Of a stretch of 64,000 bases of DNA, positions 1 through 13,200 are shown piece by piece. Location: positions 62,001 to 126,000 of the forward strand of contig CATQJD010000005.1 of NCBI GenBank assembly GCA_958298945.1, in the 5' to 3' direction. This stretch comes from Atherix ibis. Lineage: Eukaryota > Arthropoda > Insecta > Diptera > Athericidae. Made by a program: the position numbers and the translations under genes. Under the pieces are notes generated by a model. It did not search any database. It saw only the letters and a list, made by a program, of their open reading frames with translations, and was not told the origin of the DNA. Numbering within the stretch: the first letter of the stretch is position 1; each line of letters opens with the position of its first letter.

Positions 1-419
1 ATTTAAGAGGAATATGAAGTAGTATGTTTAAGAGGAATATGAAGTAGTATGTTTAAGAGTAATATGAAGTAGTATGTTTAAGAGGAATATGAAGTAGTAT
101 GTTTTAGTAGAATATGAAGTAGTATGTTTAAGAGGAATATGAATTAGTATGTTTAAGAGTAATATGAAGTAGTATGTTTAAGAGGAATATGAAGTAATAT
201 GTTTAAGAGGAATATGAAGTAGTACATTTAAGAGGAATATGAAGTAGTATGTTTAAGAGGAATATGAAGAAGTATTTTTAAGAGGAATATGAAGTAGTAT
301 GTTTAAGAGGAATATGAAGTAGTATGTCTTAGAGGAATATGAAGTAGTATATTTAAGAGGAATATGAAGTAGTATGTTTAAGAACAATGTGAAGTAGTAT
401 GTTTAAGAGGAATATGAAG

Positions 420-690
420 TAGTATGTTTAAGAGGAATATGAAGTAGTATGTTTAAGAGGAATATGAAGTAGTATGTTTAAGAGTAATATGAAGTAGTAT
501 GTTTAAGAAGAATATGAAGTAGTATGTTTAGAGGTATATGAAGTAGTATGTTTAAGAGGAATATGAAGTAGTATGTTTAAGAGGAATATGAAATAGTATA
601 TTTTAGAGGAATATGAAGTAGTATATTGAAGAGGAATATGAAGTAGTATGTTTAAGAGGAATATGAAGTAGTATGTTTAAAAAGAATTTG
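420..690 (+). repeat. segment repeated 9,500 bp away
   Basis: The series GTTTAGAGGTATATG (528), GAAATAGTATATTTTAGAGG (about 591) and ATTGAAG recurs at 10,028 and about 10,091, an exact 380-monomer shift. The 24-bp GAGGTATATG monomer is shared. It shows that material near the window's left end was copied to, or shares ancestry with, the junction between the 2,876-bp and 3,848-bp blocks. Confidence 0.7.
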
Positions 691-780
691 AAGTAGTTTG
701 CTTAAGAGGAATATGAAGTAGTATGTTTAAGAGGAATATGAAGTAGTATGTTTAAGAGGAATATGAAGTAGTATATTTAA

Positions 781-1500
781 GAGGAATTTGAAGTAGTATA
801 TTTAAGGGGAATATGAAGTAGTATGTTTAAGAGAAATATGAAGTAGTATGTTTAAGAGGAATATGAAGTAGTATGTTTAAGAGGAATATGCAGTAGTATA
901 TTTAAGAGGAATATGAAGTAGAATATTTAAGAGGAATATGAAGTAGTATGTTTAAGAGGAATATGAAGTAGTATGTTTAAGGGGAATATGAAGTAGTATG
1001 TTTAAGAGGAATATGAAGTAGTATGTTTAAGAGGAATATGACGTAGTATGTTTAAGAGGAATATGAAGTAGTATGTTTAAGAGTAATATGAAGTAGTATG
1101 TTTAAGAGAAATATGAAGTAGTATATTTAAGAGGAATATGAAGTAGTATATTTAAGAGGAATATGATGTAGTATGTTTAAGAGAAATATGAAGGAGTATG
1201 TTTAAGAGGAATATGAAGTAGTATGTTTAAGAGGAATATGATGTAATATGTTTAAGAAGAATATGAAGTAGTATGTTTAAGAGGAATATGAAGTAGTATG
1301 TTTAAGAGGAATATGATTAGTATGTTTAAGAGTAATATGAAGTAGTATGCTTAAAAGGAATATGAAGTAGTATATTTAAACGGAATATGAAGTAGTATAT
1401 TTAAGAGGAATATGAAGTAGTATATTTAAGAGGAATATGAAGTATTATGTTTAAGAGAGATATTAAGTAGTATGTTTAAGATGAATATGAAGTAGTATGT
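781..1500 (+). repeat. segment repeated at about 13,380-14,100 (+12,599)
   Basis: AATTTG followed by AAGGGGAAT (785 / 13,384) and the ATGATTAG 24-mer with TTAAACGG or TTAAATGG downstream (1,312 / 13,911) keep the same order and spacing. This segment fills the gap between the two homologous parts of the 3,848-bp repeat. Confidence 0.7.
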
Positions 1501-4500
1501 TTAAGAGGAATATGAAGTAGTATATTTAAGAGGAATATGAAGTATTATGTTTAAGAGGAATATGAAGTAGTATGTTTAAGAGGAATATGAAGTAGTATGT
1601 TTAAGAGGAATTTGAAATAGTATGTTTAAGTGGAATATGAAGTAGTATGTTTAAGAGGAATATGAAGTAGTATGTTTAAGAGGAATATGAAGAAGTATGA
1701 TTAAAAGGAATATTAAGTAGTATATTTAAGAGGAATATGAAGTAGTATATTTAAGAGGAATATGAAGTAGTATGTTTAAGAGTAATATAAAGTAGTATGT
1801 TTAAGATAATTATGAAGTAATATGTTTAAGAGGAATATGAAGTAGTATATTTAAGAGGAATATGAAGTAGTATATTTAGGAGGAATATGAAGTAGTATAT
1901 TTAAGAGGAATATGAAGTAGTATGCTTAAGAGGAATATGAAGTAATATATTTAAGGGGAATATGAATTAGTATATTGATGAGGAGTATGAAGTAGTATAT
2001 TTAAGAGGAATATGAAGTGGTATGTTTAAGAGGAATATGAAGTAGTATGTTTAAGAGGAATATGATGTAGTATGTTTAAGAGGAATATGCAGTAGTATAT
2101 TTAAGAGGAATATGAAGTACTATATTTAAGAGGAATATGAAGTAGTATGTTTAAGAGGAATATGAAGTAGTATGTTTAAGAGGAATGTGAAGTAGTATGT
2201 TTAAGAGGAATATGAAGTAGGATGTTTAAGTAGAATATGAAGTAGTATGTTTAAGAGGAATATGAAGTAGTATGTTTAAGAGTAATATGAAGTAGTATGT
2301 TTAAGAGGAATATGAAGTAATATGTTTAAGAGGAATATGAAGTAGTACATTTAAGAGGAATATGAAGTAGTATGTTTAAGAGGAATATGAAGAAGTATGT
2401 TTAAGAGGAATATGAAGTAGTATGTTTAAGAGGAATATGAAGTAGTATGTTTTAGAGGAATATGAAGTAGTATATTTAAGAGGAATATGAAGTAGTATGC
2501 TTAAGAGGAATATGAAGTAGTATATTTAAGAGGAATATGAAGTAGTATGTTTGAGAGGAATATGAAGTAATATGTTTAAGGGGAATATGCAGTAGTATGT
2601 TTAAGAGGAATGTGAAGTAGAATGTTTCAGAGGAATATGAAGTAGTATGTTTAAGAGGAATATGAAGTAGTATGTTTAAGAGGAATATCAAGCAGTATGT
2701 TTAAGTGGAATATGAAGTAGGATATTTAAGAGGAATATGAAGTAGTATGTTTAAGAGGAATGTGAAGTAGTATGTTTCAGAAGAATATGAGGTAGTATGT
2801 TTAAGAGGAATATGGAGTAGTATATTTAAGAGGAATATGAAGTAGTATATTTAAGAGGAATATGAAGTAGTATTTTTAAGAGGAATATGAAGTAGTATGT
2901 TTAAGAGGAGAATGAAGTAGTATATTTAAGAGGACTATGAAGTAGTATGTTTAAGAGGAATATGAAGTAGTATGTTTAAGAGGAATATGAAGTAGTATGT
3001 TTAAGAGGAATATGAAGTAGTATGTTTAAGAGGAATATGAAGTTGTATGTTTAAGAGGAATATGAAGTAGTATGTTTAAGAGGAATATGAAGTAGTATGT
3101 TTAAGAGGAATATGAAGTAGTATGTTTAAGAGGAATATGATTAGTATGTTTAGGAGTAATATGAAGTAGTATGCTTAAAAGGAATATGAAGTAGTATATT
3201 TAAACGGAATATGAAGTAGTATATTTAAGAGGAATATGAAGTAGTATAATTAAGAGGAATATGAAGTATTATGTTTAAGAGAGATATTAAGTAGTATGTT
3301 TAAGATGAATATGAAGTAGTATGTTTAAGAGGAATATGAAGTAGTATATTTAAGAGGAATATGAAGGATTATGTTTAAGAGGAATATGAAGTAGTATGTT
3401 TAAGAGGAATATGAAGTAGTATGTTTAAGAGGAATTTGAAATAGTATGTTTAAATAGAATATGAAGTAGTATGTTTAAGAGGAATATGAAGTAGTATGTT
3501 TAAGAGGAATATGAAGAAGTATGATTAAAAGGAATATTAAGTAGTATATTTAAGAGGAATATGAAGTAGTATATTTAAGAGGAATATGAAGTAGTATGTT
3601 TAAGAGTAATATAAAGTAGTATGTTTAAGATAAATATAAAGTAATATGTTTAAGAGGAATATGAAGTAGTATATTTTAGAGGAATATGAAGTAGTATATT
3701 TAGGAGGAATATGAAGTAGTATATTTAAGAGGAATATGAAGTAGTATGCTTTAGAGGAATATGAAGTAATATATTTAAGGGGAATATGAATTAGTATATT
3801 GATGAGGAGTATGAAGTAGTATATTTAAGAGGAATATGAAGTGGTATGTTTAAGAGGAATATGAAGTAGTATGTTTAAGAGGAATATGATGTAGTATGTT
3901 TAAGAGGAATATGCAGTAGTATATTTAAGAGGAATATGAAGTACTATATTTAAGAGGAATATGAAGTAGTATGTTTAAGAGGAATATGAAGTAGTATGTT
4001 TAAGAGGAATGTGAAGTAGTATGTTTAAGAGGAATATGAAGTAGGATGTTTAAGTAGAATATGAAGTAGTATGTTTAAGAGGAATATGAAGTAGTATGTT
4101 TAAGAGTAATATGAAGTAGTATGTTTAAGAGGAATATGAAGTAATATGTTTAAGAGGAATATGAAGTAGTACATTTAAGAGGAATATGAAGTAGTATGTT
4201 TAAGAGGAATATGAAGAAGTATGTTTAAGAGGAATATGAAGTAGTATGTTTAAGAGGAATATGAAGTAGTATGTTTTAGAAGAATATGAAGTAGTATATT
4301 TAAGAGGAATATGAAGTAGTATGCTTAAGAGGAATATGAAGTAGTATATTTAAGAGGAATATGAAGTAGTATGTTTGAGAGGAATATGAAGTAATATGTT
4401 TAAGGGGAATATGCAGTAGTATGTTTAAGAGGAATGTGAAGTAGAATGTTTCAGAGGAATATGAAGTAGTATGTTTAAGAGGAATATGAAGTAGTATGTT

Positions 4501-4950
4501 TAAGAGGAATATCAAGCAGTATGTTTAAGTGGAATATGAAGTAGGATATTTAAGAGGAATATGAAGTAGTATGTTTAAGAGGAATGTGAAGTAGTATGTT
4601 TCAGAAGAATATGAGGTAGTATGTTTAAGAGGAATATGAAGTAGTATATTTAAGAGGAATATGAAGTAGTATATTTAAGAGGAATATGAAGTAGTATTTT
4701 TAAGAGGAATATGAAGTAGTATGTTTAAGAGGATAATGAAGTAGTATATTTAAGAGGACTATGAAGTAGTATGTTTAAGAGGAATATGAAGTAGTATGTT
4801 TAAGAGGAATATGAAGTAGTATGTTTAAGAGGAATATGAAGTAGTATGTTTAAGAGGAATATGAAGTAGTATGTTTAATAGGAATATGAAGTAGTATGTT
4901 TAAGAGGAATATGAAGTAGTATGTTTAAGAGGAATATGAAGTTGTATGTT
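1275..4950 (+). repeat. 1,824-bp tandem duplication pair
   Basis: Markers recur at +1,824: ATGATTAG 1,312 and 3,136; GAAGTAC 2,114 and 3,938; TACATTT 2,348 and 4,172. The length is 73 x 25 - 1, matching the one 24-bp monomer it holds. Copy 2 later gains about 75 bp (three monomers, including AATAGGAAT near 4,867), so the GTTGTATG marker at 3,042 recurs at 4,941 (+1,899). The ends are approximate because flanking monomers are consensus-like. Confidence 0.8.
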
Positions 4951-7900
4951 TAAGAGGAATATGAAGTAGTATGTTTAAGAGGAATATGAAGTAGTATGCT
5001 TAAGAAGAATATGAAGTAGTATATTTAAGAGGAATATGAAGAAGTATATTTAAGAGGAATATGAAGTAGTATGTTTAAGAGGAATATGAAGTAGTATGTT
5101 TAAGGGGAACACGCAGTAGTATATTTAAGAGGAATATGAAGTAGTATATTTAAGAGGAATATGAAGTAGTATGTTTAAGAGGAATAAGAAGTAGTATGCT
5201 TAAGAGGAATATGATGTAGTATATTTCAGAGGAATATGAAGTAGTATATTTAAGATGAATATGAATTAGTATGTTTAAGAGGAATATGAAGTAGTATATT
5301 TAAGATGAATATGAAGTAGTATGTTTAAGAGAAATATGAAGTAGTATGTTTAAGAGGAATATGAAGTAGTATGTTTAAAAGCAATATGAAGTAGTATATT
5401 TAAGAATAATATGAAGTAGTATATTTAAGAGGAATATGAAGTAATATGTTGAAGAGGAATATGATGTAGTATGTTTAAGAGGAATATGAAGTAGTATATT
5501 TAAGAGGAATATGAAGTATATGTTTAAGAGGAATATGAAATAGTATGTTTTAGAGGAATATGAAGTAGTATGTTTAAGAGGAATATGAAGTAGTATATTT
5601 AAGTGGAATATGAAGTAGTATGTTTAAAAGGAATATGAAGTAGTATATTTAAGACGAATAAGAAGTAGTATGTTTAAGAGAAATGTGAAGTAGTGTGTTT
5701 AAGAGGAATATGAAGTAGTACGTTTAAGAGGAATTTGAAGTATTATGTTTAAGAGGAATATGAAGTAGTACATTTAAGATGAAAATGAAGTAGTATGTTT
5801 AAGAGGAATATGAAGTAGTATGTTTAAGAGGAATATGAAGTAGTATGTTTAAGAGAAATATGAAGTAGTATATTTAGGAGGAATATGAAGTAGTATGTTT
5901 AAGATGAATATGAAGTAGTATGTTTAAGAGGATTTTGAAGTAGTATGTTTAAGTGGAATATGAAGTAGTATGTTTAAGAGGAATATGATGTAGTATGTTT
6001 AAGAGGAACATGAAGAAATATGCTTAAGAAGAATATTAAGTAGTATATTTAAGAGGAATATGAAGTAGTATATTTAGGAGGAATATGAAGTAGTATGTTT
6101 AAGAGGAATATGAAGTAGTATGTTTAAGAGGATTATGAAGTAGTATGTTTAAGAGGAATATGAAGTAGTATATTTTAGAGGAATATGAAGTAGTATATTT
6201 AGGAGGAATATGAAGTAGTATATTTAAGAGGAATATGAAGTAGTATATTTAAGAGGAATATGAAGTAGTATGTTTAAGAGGAATATGAAGTAGTATGTTT
6301 AAGAGGAATATGAAGTAGTATGTTTAAGAGAAATATGAAGTAATATATTTAACAGGAATATGAATTATTATATTTATGAGGAGTACGAAGTAGTATATTT
6401 AAGAGGAATATGAAGTGGTATGTTTAAGAGGAATATGAAGTAGTATGTTTAAGAGGAATATGATGTAGTATGTTTAAGAGGAATATGCAGTAGTATATTT
6501 AAGAGGAATATGAAGTACTATATTTGAGAGGAATATGAAGTAGTATGTTTAAGAGGAATATGAAGTAGTATGTTTAGGAGGAATGTGAAGTAGTATGTTT
6601 AAGAGGAATATGAAGTAGTATGTTTAAGTAGAATATGAAGTAGTATGTTTAAGAGGAATATGAATTAGTTTCTTTAAGAGTAATATGAAGTAGTATGTTT
6701 AAGAGGAATATGAAGTAATATGTTTAAGAGGAATATGAAGTAGTGCATTTAAGAGGAATATGAAGTAGTATGTTTAAGAGGAATATGAAGAAGTATTTTT
6801 AAGAGGAATATGAAGTAGTATGTTTAAGAGAAATATATGAAGTAGTGTGTCTTAGAGGAATATGAAGTAGTATATTTAAGAGGAATATGAAGTAGTATGC
6901 TTAAGAGGAATATGAAGTAGTATATTTAAGAGGAATATGAAGTAGTATATTGAAGAGGAATATGAAGTAGTATGTTTAAGAGGAATATGAAGTAGTATGT
7001 TTAAGAAGAATGTGAAGTAGTATGTTTAAGAGGAATATGAAGTAGTACATTTAAGAGGAATATGAAGTAGTATGTTTAAGAGGAATATGAAGAAGTATGT
7101 TTAAGAGGAATATGAAGTAGTATGTTTAAGAGGAATATGAAGTAGTATGTTTTAGAGGAATATGAAGTAGTATATTTAAGAGGAATATGAAGTACTATGC
7201 TTAAGAGGAATATGAAGTAGTATATTTAAGAGGAATATGAAGTAGTATGTTTGAGAGGAATATGAAGTAATATGTTTAAGGGGAATATGCAGTAGTATGT
7301 TTAAGAGGAATGTGAAGTAGAATGTTTCAGAGGAATATGAAGTAGTATGTTTAAGAGGAATATGAAGTAGTATGTTTAAGAGGAATATCAAGCAGTATGT
7401 TTAAGTGGAATATGAAGTAGGATATTTAAAAGGAATATGAAGTAGTATGTTTAAGAGGAATGTGAAGTAGTATGTTTCAGAAGAATATGAGGTAGTATGT
7501 TTAAGAGGAATATGAAGTAGTATATTTAAGAGGAATATGAAGTAGTATATTTAAGAGGAATATGAAAGTAGTATTTTTAAGAGGAATATGAAGTAGTATG
7601 TTTAAGAGGATAATGAAGTAGTATATTTAAGAGGACTATGAAGTAGTATGTTTAAGAGGAATATGAAGTAGTATGTTTAAGAGGAATATGAAGTAGTATG
7701 TTTAAGAGGAATATGAAGTAGTATGTTTAAGAGGAATATGAAGTAGTATGTTTAATAGGAATATGAAGTAGTATGTTTAAGAGGAATATGAAGTAGTATG
7801 TTTAAGAGGAATATGAAGTTGTATGTTTAAGAGGAATATGAAGTAGTATGTTTAAGAGGAATATGAAGTAGTATGCTTAAGAAGAATATGAAGTAGTATA

Positions 7901-9902
7901 TTTAAGAGGAATATGAAGAAGTATATTTAAGAGGAATATGAAGTAGTATGTTTAAGAGGAATATGAAGTAGTATGTTTAAGGGGAACGGGCAGTAGTATA
8001 TTTAAGAGGAATATGAAGTAGTATATTTAAGAGGAATATGAAGTAGTATGTTTAAGAGGAATAAGAAGTAGTATGCTTAAGAGGAATATGATGTAGTATA
8101 TTTCAGAGGAATATGAAGTAGTATATTTAAGATGAATATGAATTAGTCTGTTTAAGAGGAATATGAAGTAGTATATTTAAGATGAATATGAAGTAGTATG
8201 TTTAAGAGAAATATGAAGTAGTATGTTTAAGAGGAATATGAAGTAGTATGTTTGAAAGCAATATGAAGTAGTATATTTAAGAATAATATGAAGTAGTATA
8301 TTTAAGAGGAATATGAAGTAATATGTTGAAGAGGAATATGATGTAGTATGTTTAAGAGGAATATGAAGTAGTATATTTAAGAGGAATATGAAGTATATGT
8401 TTAAGAGGAATATGAAATAGTATGTTTTAGAGGAATATGAAGTAGTATGTTTAAGAGGAATATGAAGTAGTATATTTAAGTGGAATATGAAGTAGTATGT
8501 TTAAAAGGAATATGAAGTAGTATATTTAAGACGAATAAGAAGTAGTATGTTTAAGAGGAATGTGAAGTAGTGTGTTTAAGAGGAATATGAAGTAGTACGT
8601 TTAAGAGGAATTTGAAGTATTATGTTTAAGAGGAATATGAAGTAGTACATTTAAGATGAAAATGAAGTAGTATGTTTAAGAGGAATATGAAGTAGTATAT
8701 TTAAGAGGAATATGAAGTAGTATGTTTAAGAGAAATATGAAGTAGTATATTTAGGAGGAATATGAAGTAGTATGTTTAAGATGAATATGAAGTAGTATGT
8801 TTAAGAGGAATTTGAAGTAGTATGTTTAAGTGGAATATGAAGTAGTATGTTTAAGAGGAATATGATGTAGTATGTTTAAGAGGAACATGAAGAAATATGC
8901 TTAAGAAGAATATTAAGTAGTATATTTAAGAGGAATATGAAGTAGTATATTTAGGAGGAATATGAAGTAGTATGTTTAAGAGGAATATGAAGTAGTATGT
9001 TTAAGAGGATTATGAAGTAGTATGTTTAAGAGGAATATGAAGTAGTATATTTTAGAGGAATATGAAGTAGTATATTTAGGAGGAATATGAAGTAGTATAT
9101 TTAAGAGGAATATGAAGTAGTATATTTAAGAGGAATATGAAGTAGTATGTTTAAGAGGAATATGAAGTAGTATGTTTAAGAGGAATATGAAGTAGTATGT
9201 TTAAGAGAAATATGAAGTAATATATTTAACAGGAATATGAATTATTATATTTATGAGGAGTACGAAGTAGTATATTTAAGAGGAATATGAAGTGGTATGT
9301 TTAAGAGGAATATGAAGTATTATGTTTAAGAGGAATATGATGTAGTATGTTTAAGAGGAATATGCAGTAGTATATTTAAGAGGAATATGAAGTACTATAT
9401 TTGAGAGGAATATGAAGTAGTATGTTTAAGAGGAATATGAAGTAGTATGTTTAAGAGGAATGTGAAGTAGTATGTTTAAGAGGAATATGAAGTAGTATGT
9501 TTAAGTAGAATATGAAGTAGTATGTTTAAGAGGAATATGAATTAGTTTCTTTAAGAGTAATATGAAGTAGTATGTTTAAGAGGAATATGAAGTAATATGT
9601 TTAAGAGGAATATGAAGTAGTGCATTTAAGAGGAATATGAAGTAGTATGTTTAAGAGGAATATGAAGAAGTATTTTTAAGAGGAATATGAAGTAGTATGT
9701 TTAAGAGAAATATATGAAGTAGTATGTCTTAGAGGAATATGAAGTAGTATATTTAAGAGGAATATGAAGTAGTATGCTTAAGAGGAATATGAAGTAGTAT
9801 ATTTAAGAGGAATATGAAGTAGTATATTGAAGAGGAATATGAAGTAGTATGTTTAAGAGGAATATGAAGTAGTATGTTTAAGAAGAATGTGAAGTAGTAT
9901 GT
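4150..9902 (+). repeat. 2,876/2,877-bp tandem duplication pair
   Basis: Copy 1 is about 4,150-7,025 and copy 2 about 7,026-9,902, directly adjacent. Paired markers include TACATTT 4,172/7,048, GAAGTAC 6,512/9,389, a GAAGTATATG 24-mer near 5,515/8,392 and a 27-mer with AGAAATATATG near 6,830/9,706. The displacement is 115 x 25 + 1, equal to the net indel (+2 - 1); an extra A near 7,566 makes it 2,877 afterwards. I count roughly 15 differences by eye, so about 99.5% identity, implying a recent duplication. Confidence 0.88.
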
Positions 9903-10254
9903 TTAAGAGGAATATGAAGTAGTATGTTTAAGAGGAATATGAAGTAGTATGTTTTAGAGGAATATGAAGTAGTATGTTTAAGAGTAATATGAAGTAGTAT
10001 GTTTAAGAGGAATATGAAGTAGTAAGTTTAGAGGTATATGAAGTAGTATGTTTAAGAGGAATATGAAGTAGTATGTTTAAGAGGAATATGAAATAGTATA
10101 TTTTAGAGGAATATGAAGTAGTATATTGAAGAGGAATATGAAGTAGTATGTTTAAGAGGAATATGAAGTAGTATGTTTAAGAGGAATATAAAGTATTATG
10201 TTTAAGAGGAATATGCAGTAGTATATTTAAGAGAAATATGAAGTAGTATGTTTA

Positions 10255-13200
10255 AGAGGAATATGAAGTAGTATATTTAAGAGGAATATGAAGTATTATG
10301 TTTAAGAGGAATATGAAGTAGTACCTTTAAGATGAAAATGAAGTAGTATATTTTAGAGGAATATGAAGTAGTATGTTTAAGAGGAATATTAAGTAGTATG
10401 TTTAAGAGGAATATGAAGTAGTATGTTTAAGAGGAATATGAAGTAGTATGTTTAAGAGGAATTTGAAGTAGTATGTTTAAGTGAAATATGACGTAGTATG
10501 TTTAAGAGGAATATGAAGTAGTATGTTTAAGAGGAATATGAAGAAGTATGCTTAAGAGAAATATTAAGTAGTATATTTAAGAGGAATATGAAGTAGTATA
10601 TTTAAGAGGAATATGAAGTAGTATGTTTAAGAGGAATATGAAGTAGTATGTTTAATATAATTATGAAGTAATATGTTTAAGAGGAATATGAAGTAGTATA
10701 TTTAAGAGGAATATGAAGTAGTATATTTAGGAGGAATATGAAGTAGTATATTTAAGAGGAATATGAAGTGGTATATTTAAGAGGAATATGAAGTAGTATG
10801 TTTGAGAGGAATATGAAGTAGTATGTTTAAGAGGAATATGAAGTAGTATGTTTAAGAGGAATATGAAGTAATATATTTAAGGGGAATATGAATTAGTATA
10901 TTGATGAGGAGTATGAAGTAGTATATTTAAGAGGAATATGAAGTGGTATGTTTAAGAGGAATATGAAGTAGTATGTTTAAGAGGAATATGATGTAGTATG
11001 TTTAAGAGGAATATGCAGTAGTATATTTAAGAGGAATAAGAAGTACTATATTTAAGAGGAATATGAAGTAGTATGTTTAAGAGGAATATGAAGTAGTATG
11101 TTTAAGAGGAATGTGAAGTAGTATGTTTAAGAGGAATATGAAGTAGGATGTTTAAGTAGAATATGAAGTAGTATGTTTAAGAGGAATATGAAGTAGTATG
11201 TTTAAGAGTAATATGAAGTAGTATGTTTAAGAGGAATATGAAGTAATATGTTTAAGAGGAATATGAAGTAGTACATTTAAGAGGAATATGAAGTAGTATG
11301 TTTAAGAGGAATATGAAGAAGTATGTTTAAGAGGAATATGAAGTAGTATGTTTAAGAGGAATATGAAGTAGTATGTTTTAGAGGAATATGAAGTAGTATA
11401 TTTAAGAGGAATATGAAGTAGTATGCTTAAGAGGAATATAAAGTAGTATATTTAAGAGGAATATGAAGTAGTATATTGAAGAGGAATATGAAGTAGTATG
11501 TTTAAGAGGAATATGAAGTAGTATGTTTAAGAAGAATGTGAAGTAGTATGTTTAAGAGGAATATGAAGTAGTATGTTTAAGAGGAATATGAAGTAGTATG
11601 TTTAAGAGGAATATGTGGTAGTATGTTAAAGAGTAATATGAAGTAGTATGTTTAAGAAGAATGTGAAGTAGTATGTTTAAGAGGAATATGAAGTAGTATG
11701 TTTAAGAGGAATATGAAGTAGTATGTTTAAAAAGAATGTGAAGTAGTATGTTTAAGAGGAATAAGAAGTAGTATGTTTAAGAGGAATATGAAGTAGTATG
11801 TTTAAGAGGAATATGAAGTAGTATATTTAAGAGGAATTTGAAGTAGTATATTTAAGAGGAATATGAAGTAGTATGTTTAAGAGAAATATGATGTAGTATG
11901 TTTAAGAGGAATATGAAGTAGTATGTTTAAGAGGAATATGCAGTAGTATATTTAAGAGGAATATGAAGTAGAATATTTAAGAGGAATATGAAGTAGTATG
12001 TTTAAGAGGAATACGAAGTAGTATGTTTAAGATGAATATGAAGTAGTATGTTTAAGAGAAATATGAAGTAGTATGTTTAAGAGGAATATGAAGTAGTATG
12101 TTTAAGAGAAATATGAAGTAGTATGTTTAAGAGGAATATGAAGTAGTATGTTTAAGAGTAATATGAAGTAGTATGTTTAAGAGGAATATGAAGTAGTATA
12201 TTTAAGAGGAATATGAAGTAGTATATTTAAGAGGAATATGATGTAGTATGTTTAAGAGGAATATGAAGGAGTATGTTTAAGAGGAATATGAAGTAGTATG
12301 TTTAAGAGGAATATGATGTAATATGTTTAAGAAGAATATGAAGTAGTATGTTTAAGAGGAATATGAAGTAGTATGTTTAAGAGGAATATGATTAGTATGT
12401 TTAAGAGTAATATGAAGTAGTATGCTTAAAAGGAATATGAAGTAGTATATTTAAACGGAATATGAAGTAGTATATTTAAGAGGAATATGAAGTAGTATAT
12501 TTAAGAGGAATATGAAGTATTATGTTTAAGAGGGATATTAAGTAGTATGTTTAAGATGAATATGAAGTAATATGCTTAAGAGGAATATGAAGAAGAATGT
12601 TTAAGAGAAATATGAAGTAGTATGTTTAAGAGGAATATGAAGTAGTATGTTTAAAAGAAATATGAAGTAGTATATTTAAGAGGAATATGAAGTAGTATGT
12701 TTAAGAGGAATATGAAGTAGTATGTTTAAGAGGAATATGAAGTACTATGTTTAAGAGGAATATGAAGTAGTATGTTTAAGAGGAATATGAAGTAGTATGT
12801 TTAAGAGGACTATGAAGTAGTATATTTAAGAGAAATATGAAGTAGTATGCTTAAGAGGAATATGAAGTAGTAATTTAAGAGAAATATGAAGTAGTATATT
12901 GAAGAGGAATATGAAGTAGTATGTTTAAGATTAATATGAAGTAGTATGTTTAAGAGGAATATGAAGTAGTATGTTTTAACAGGAATATGAAGTAGTACAT
13001 TTAAGAGGAATATGAAGTAGTATGTTTAAGAAGAATATGAAGAAGTATGTTTAAGAGGAATATGAAGTAGCATGTTTAAGAGGAATATGAAGTAGTATGT
13101 TTAAGAGGAATATGAAATAGTATATTTAAGAGGAATATGAAGTAGTATGCTTAAGAGGAATATGAAGTAGTATATTTAAGAGGAATATGAAGTAGTATAT

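Noticed and set aside
2476..2691. 71-codon minus-strand open frame, with copies at 4,300-4,515 and 7,176-7,391
   Set aside because: Reads straight through satellite monomers with a 25-residue period, has a TTG start, and is open only because two of the in-frame TAA codons are changed (to CAA and GAA). The three copies sit at the duplication spacings (1,824 and 2,876 bp). The minus consensus has just one stop per 25 bp per three frames, so such stretches arise by chance.
5100..5120. AAGGGGAACACG / AAGGGGAACGGG as a possible G-rich regulatory site
   Set aside because: Just two diverged monomers at equivalent places of the 2,876-bp pair, with no longer G-run or conserved motif around them.
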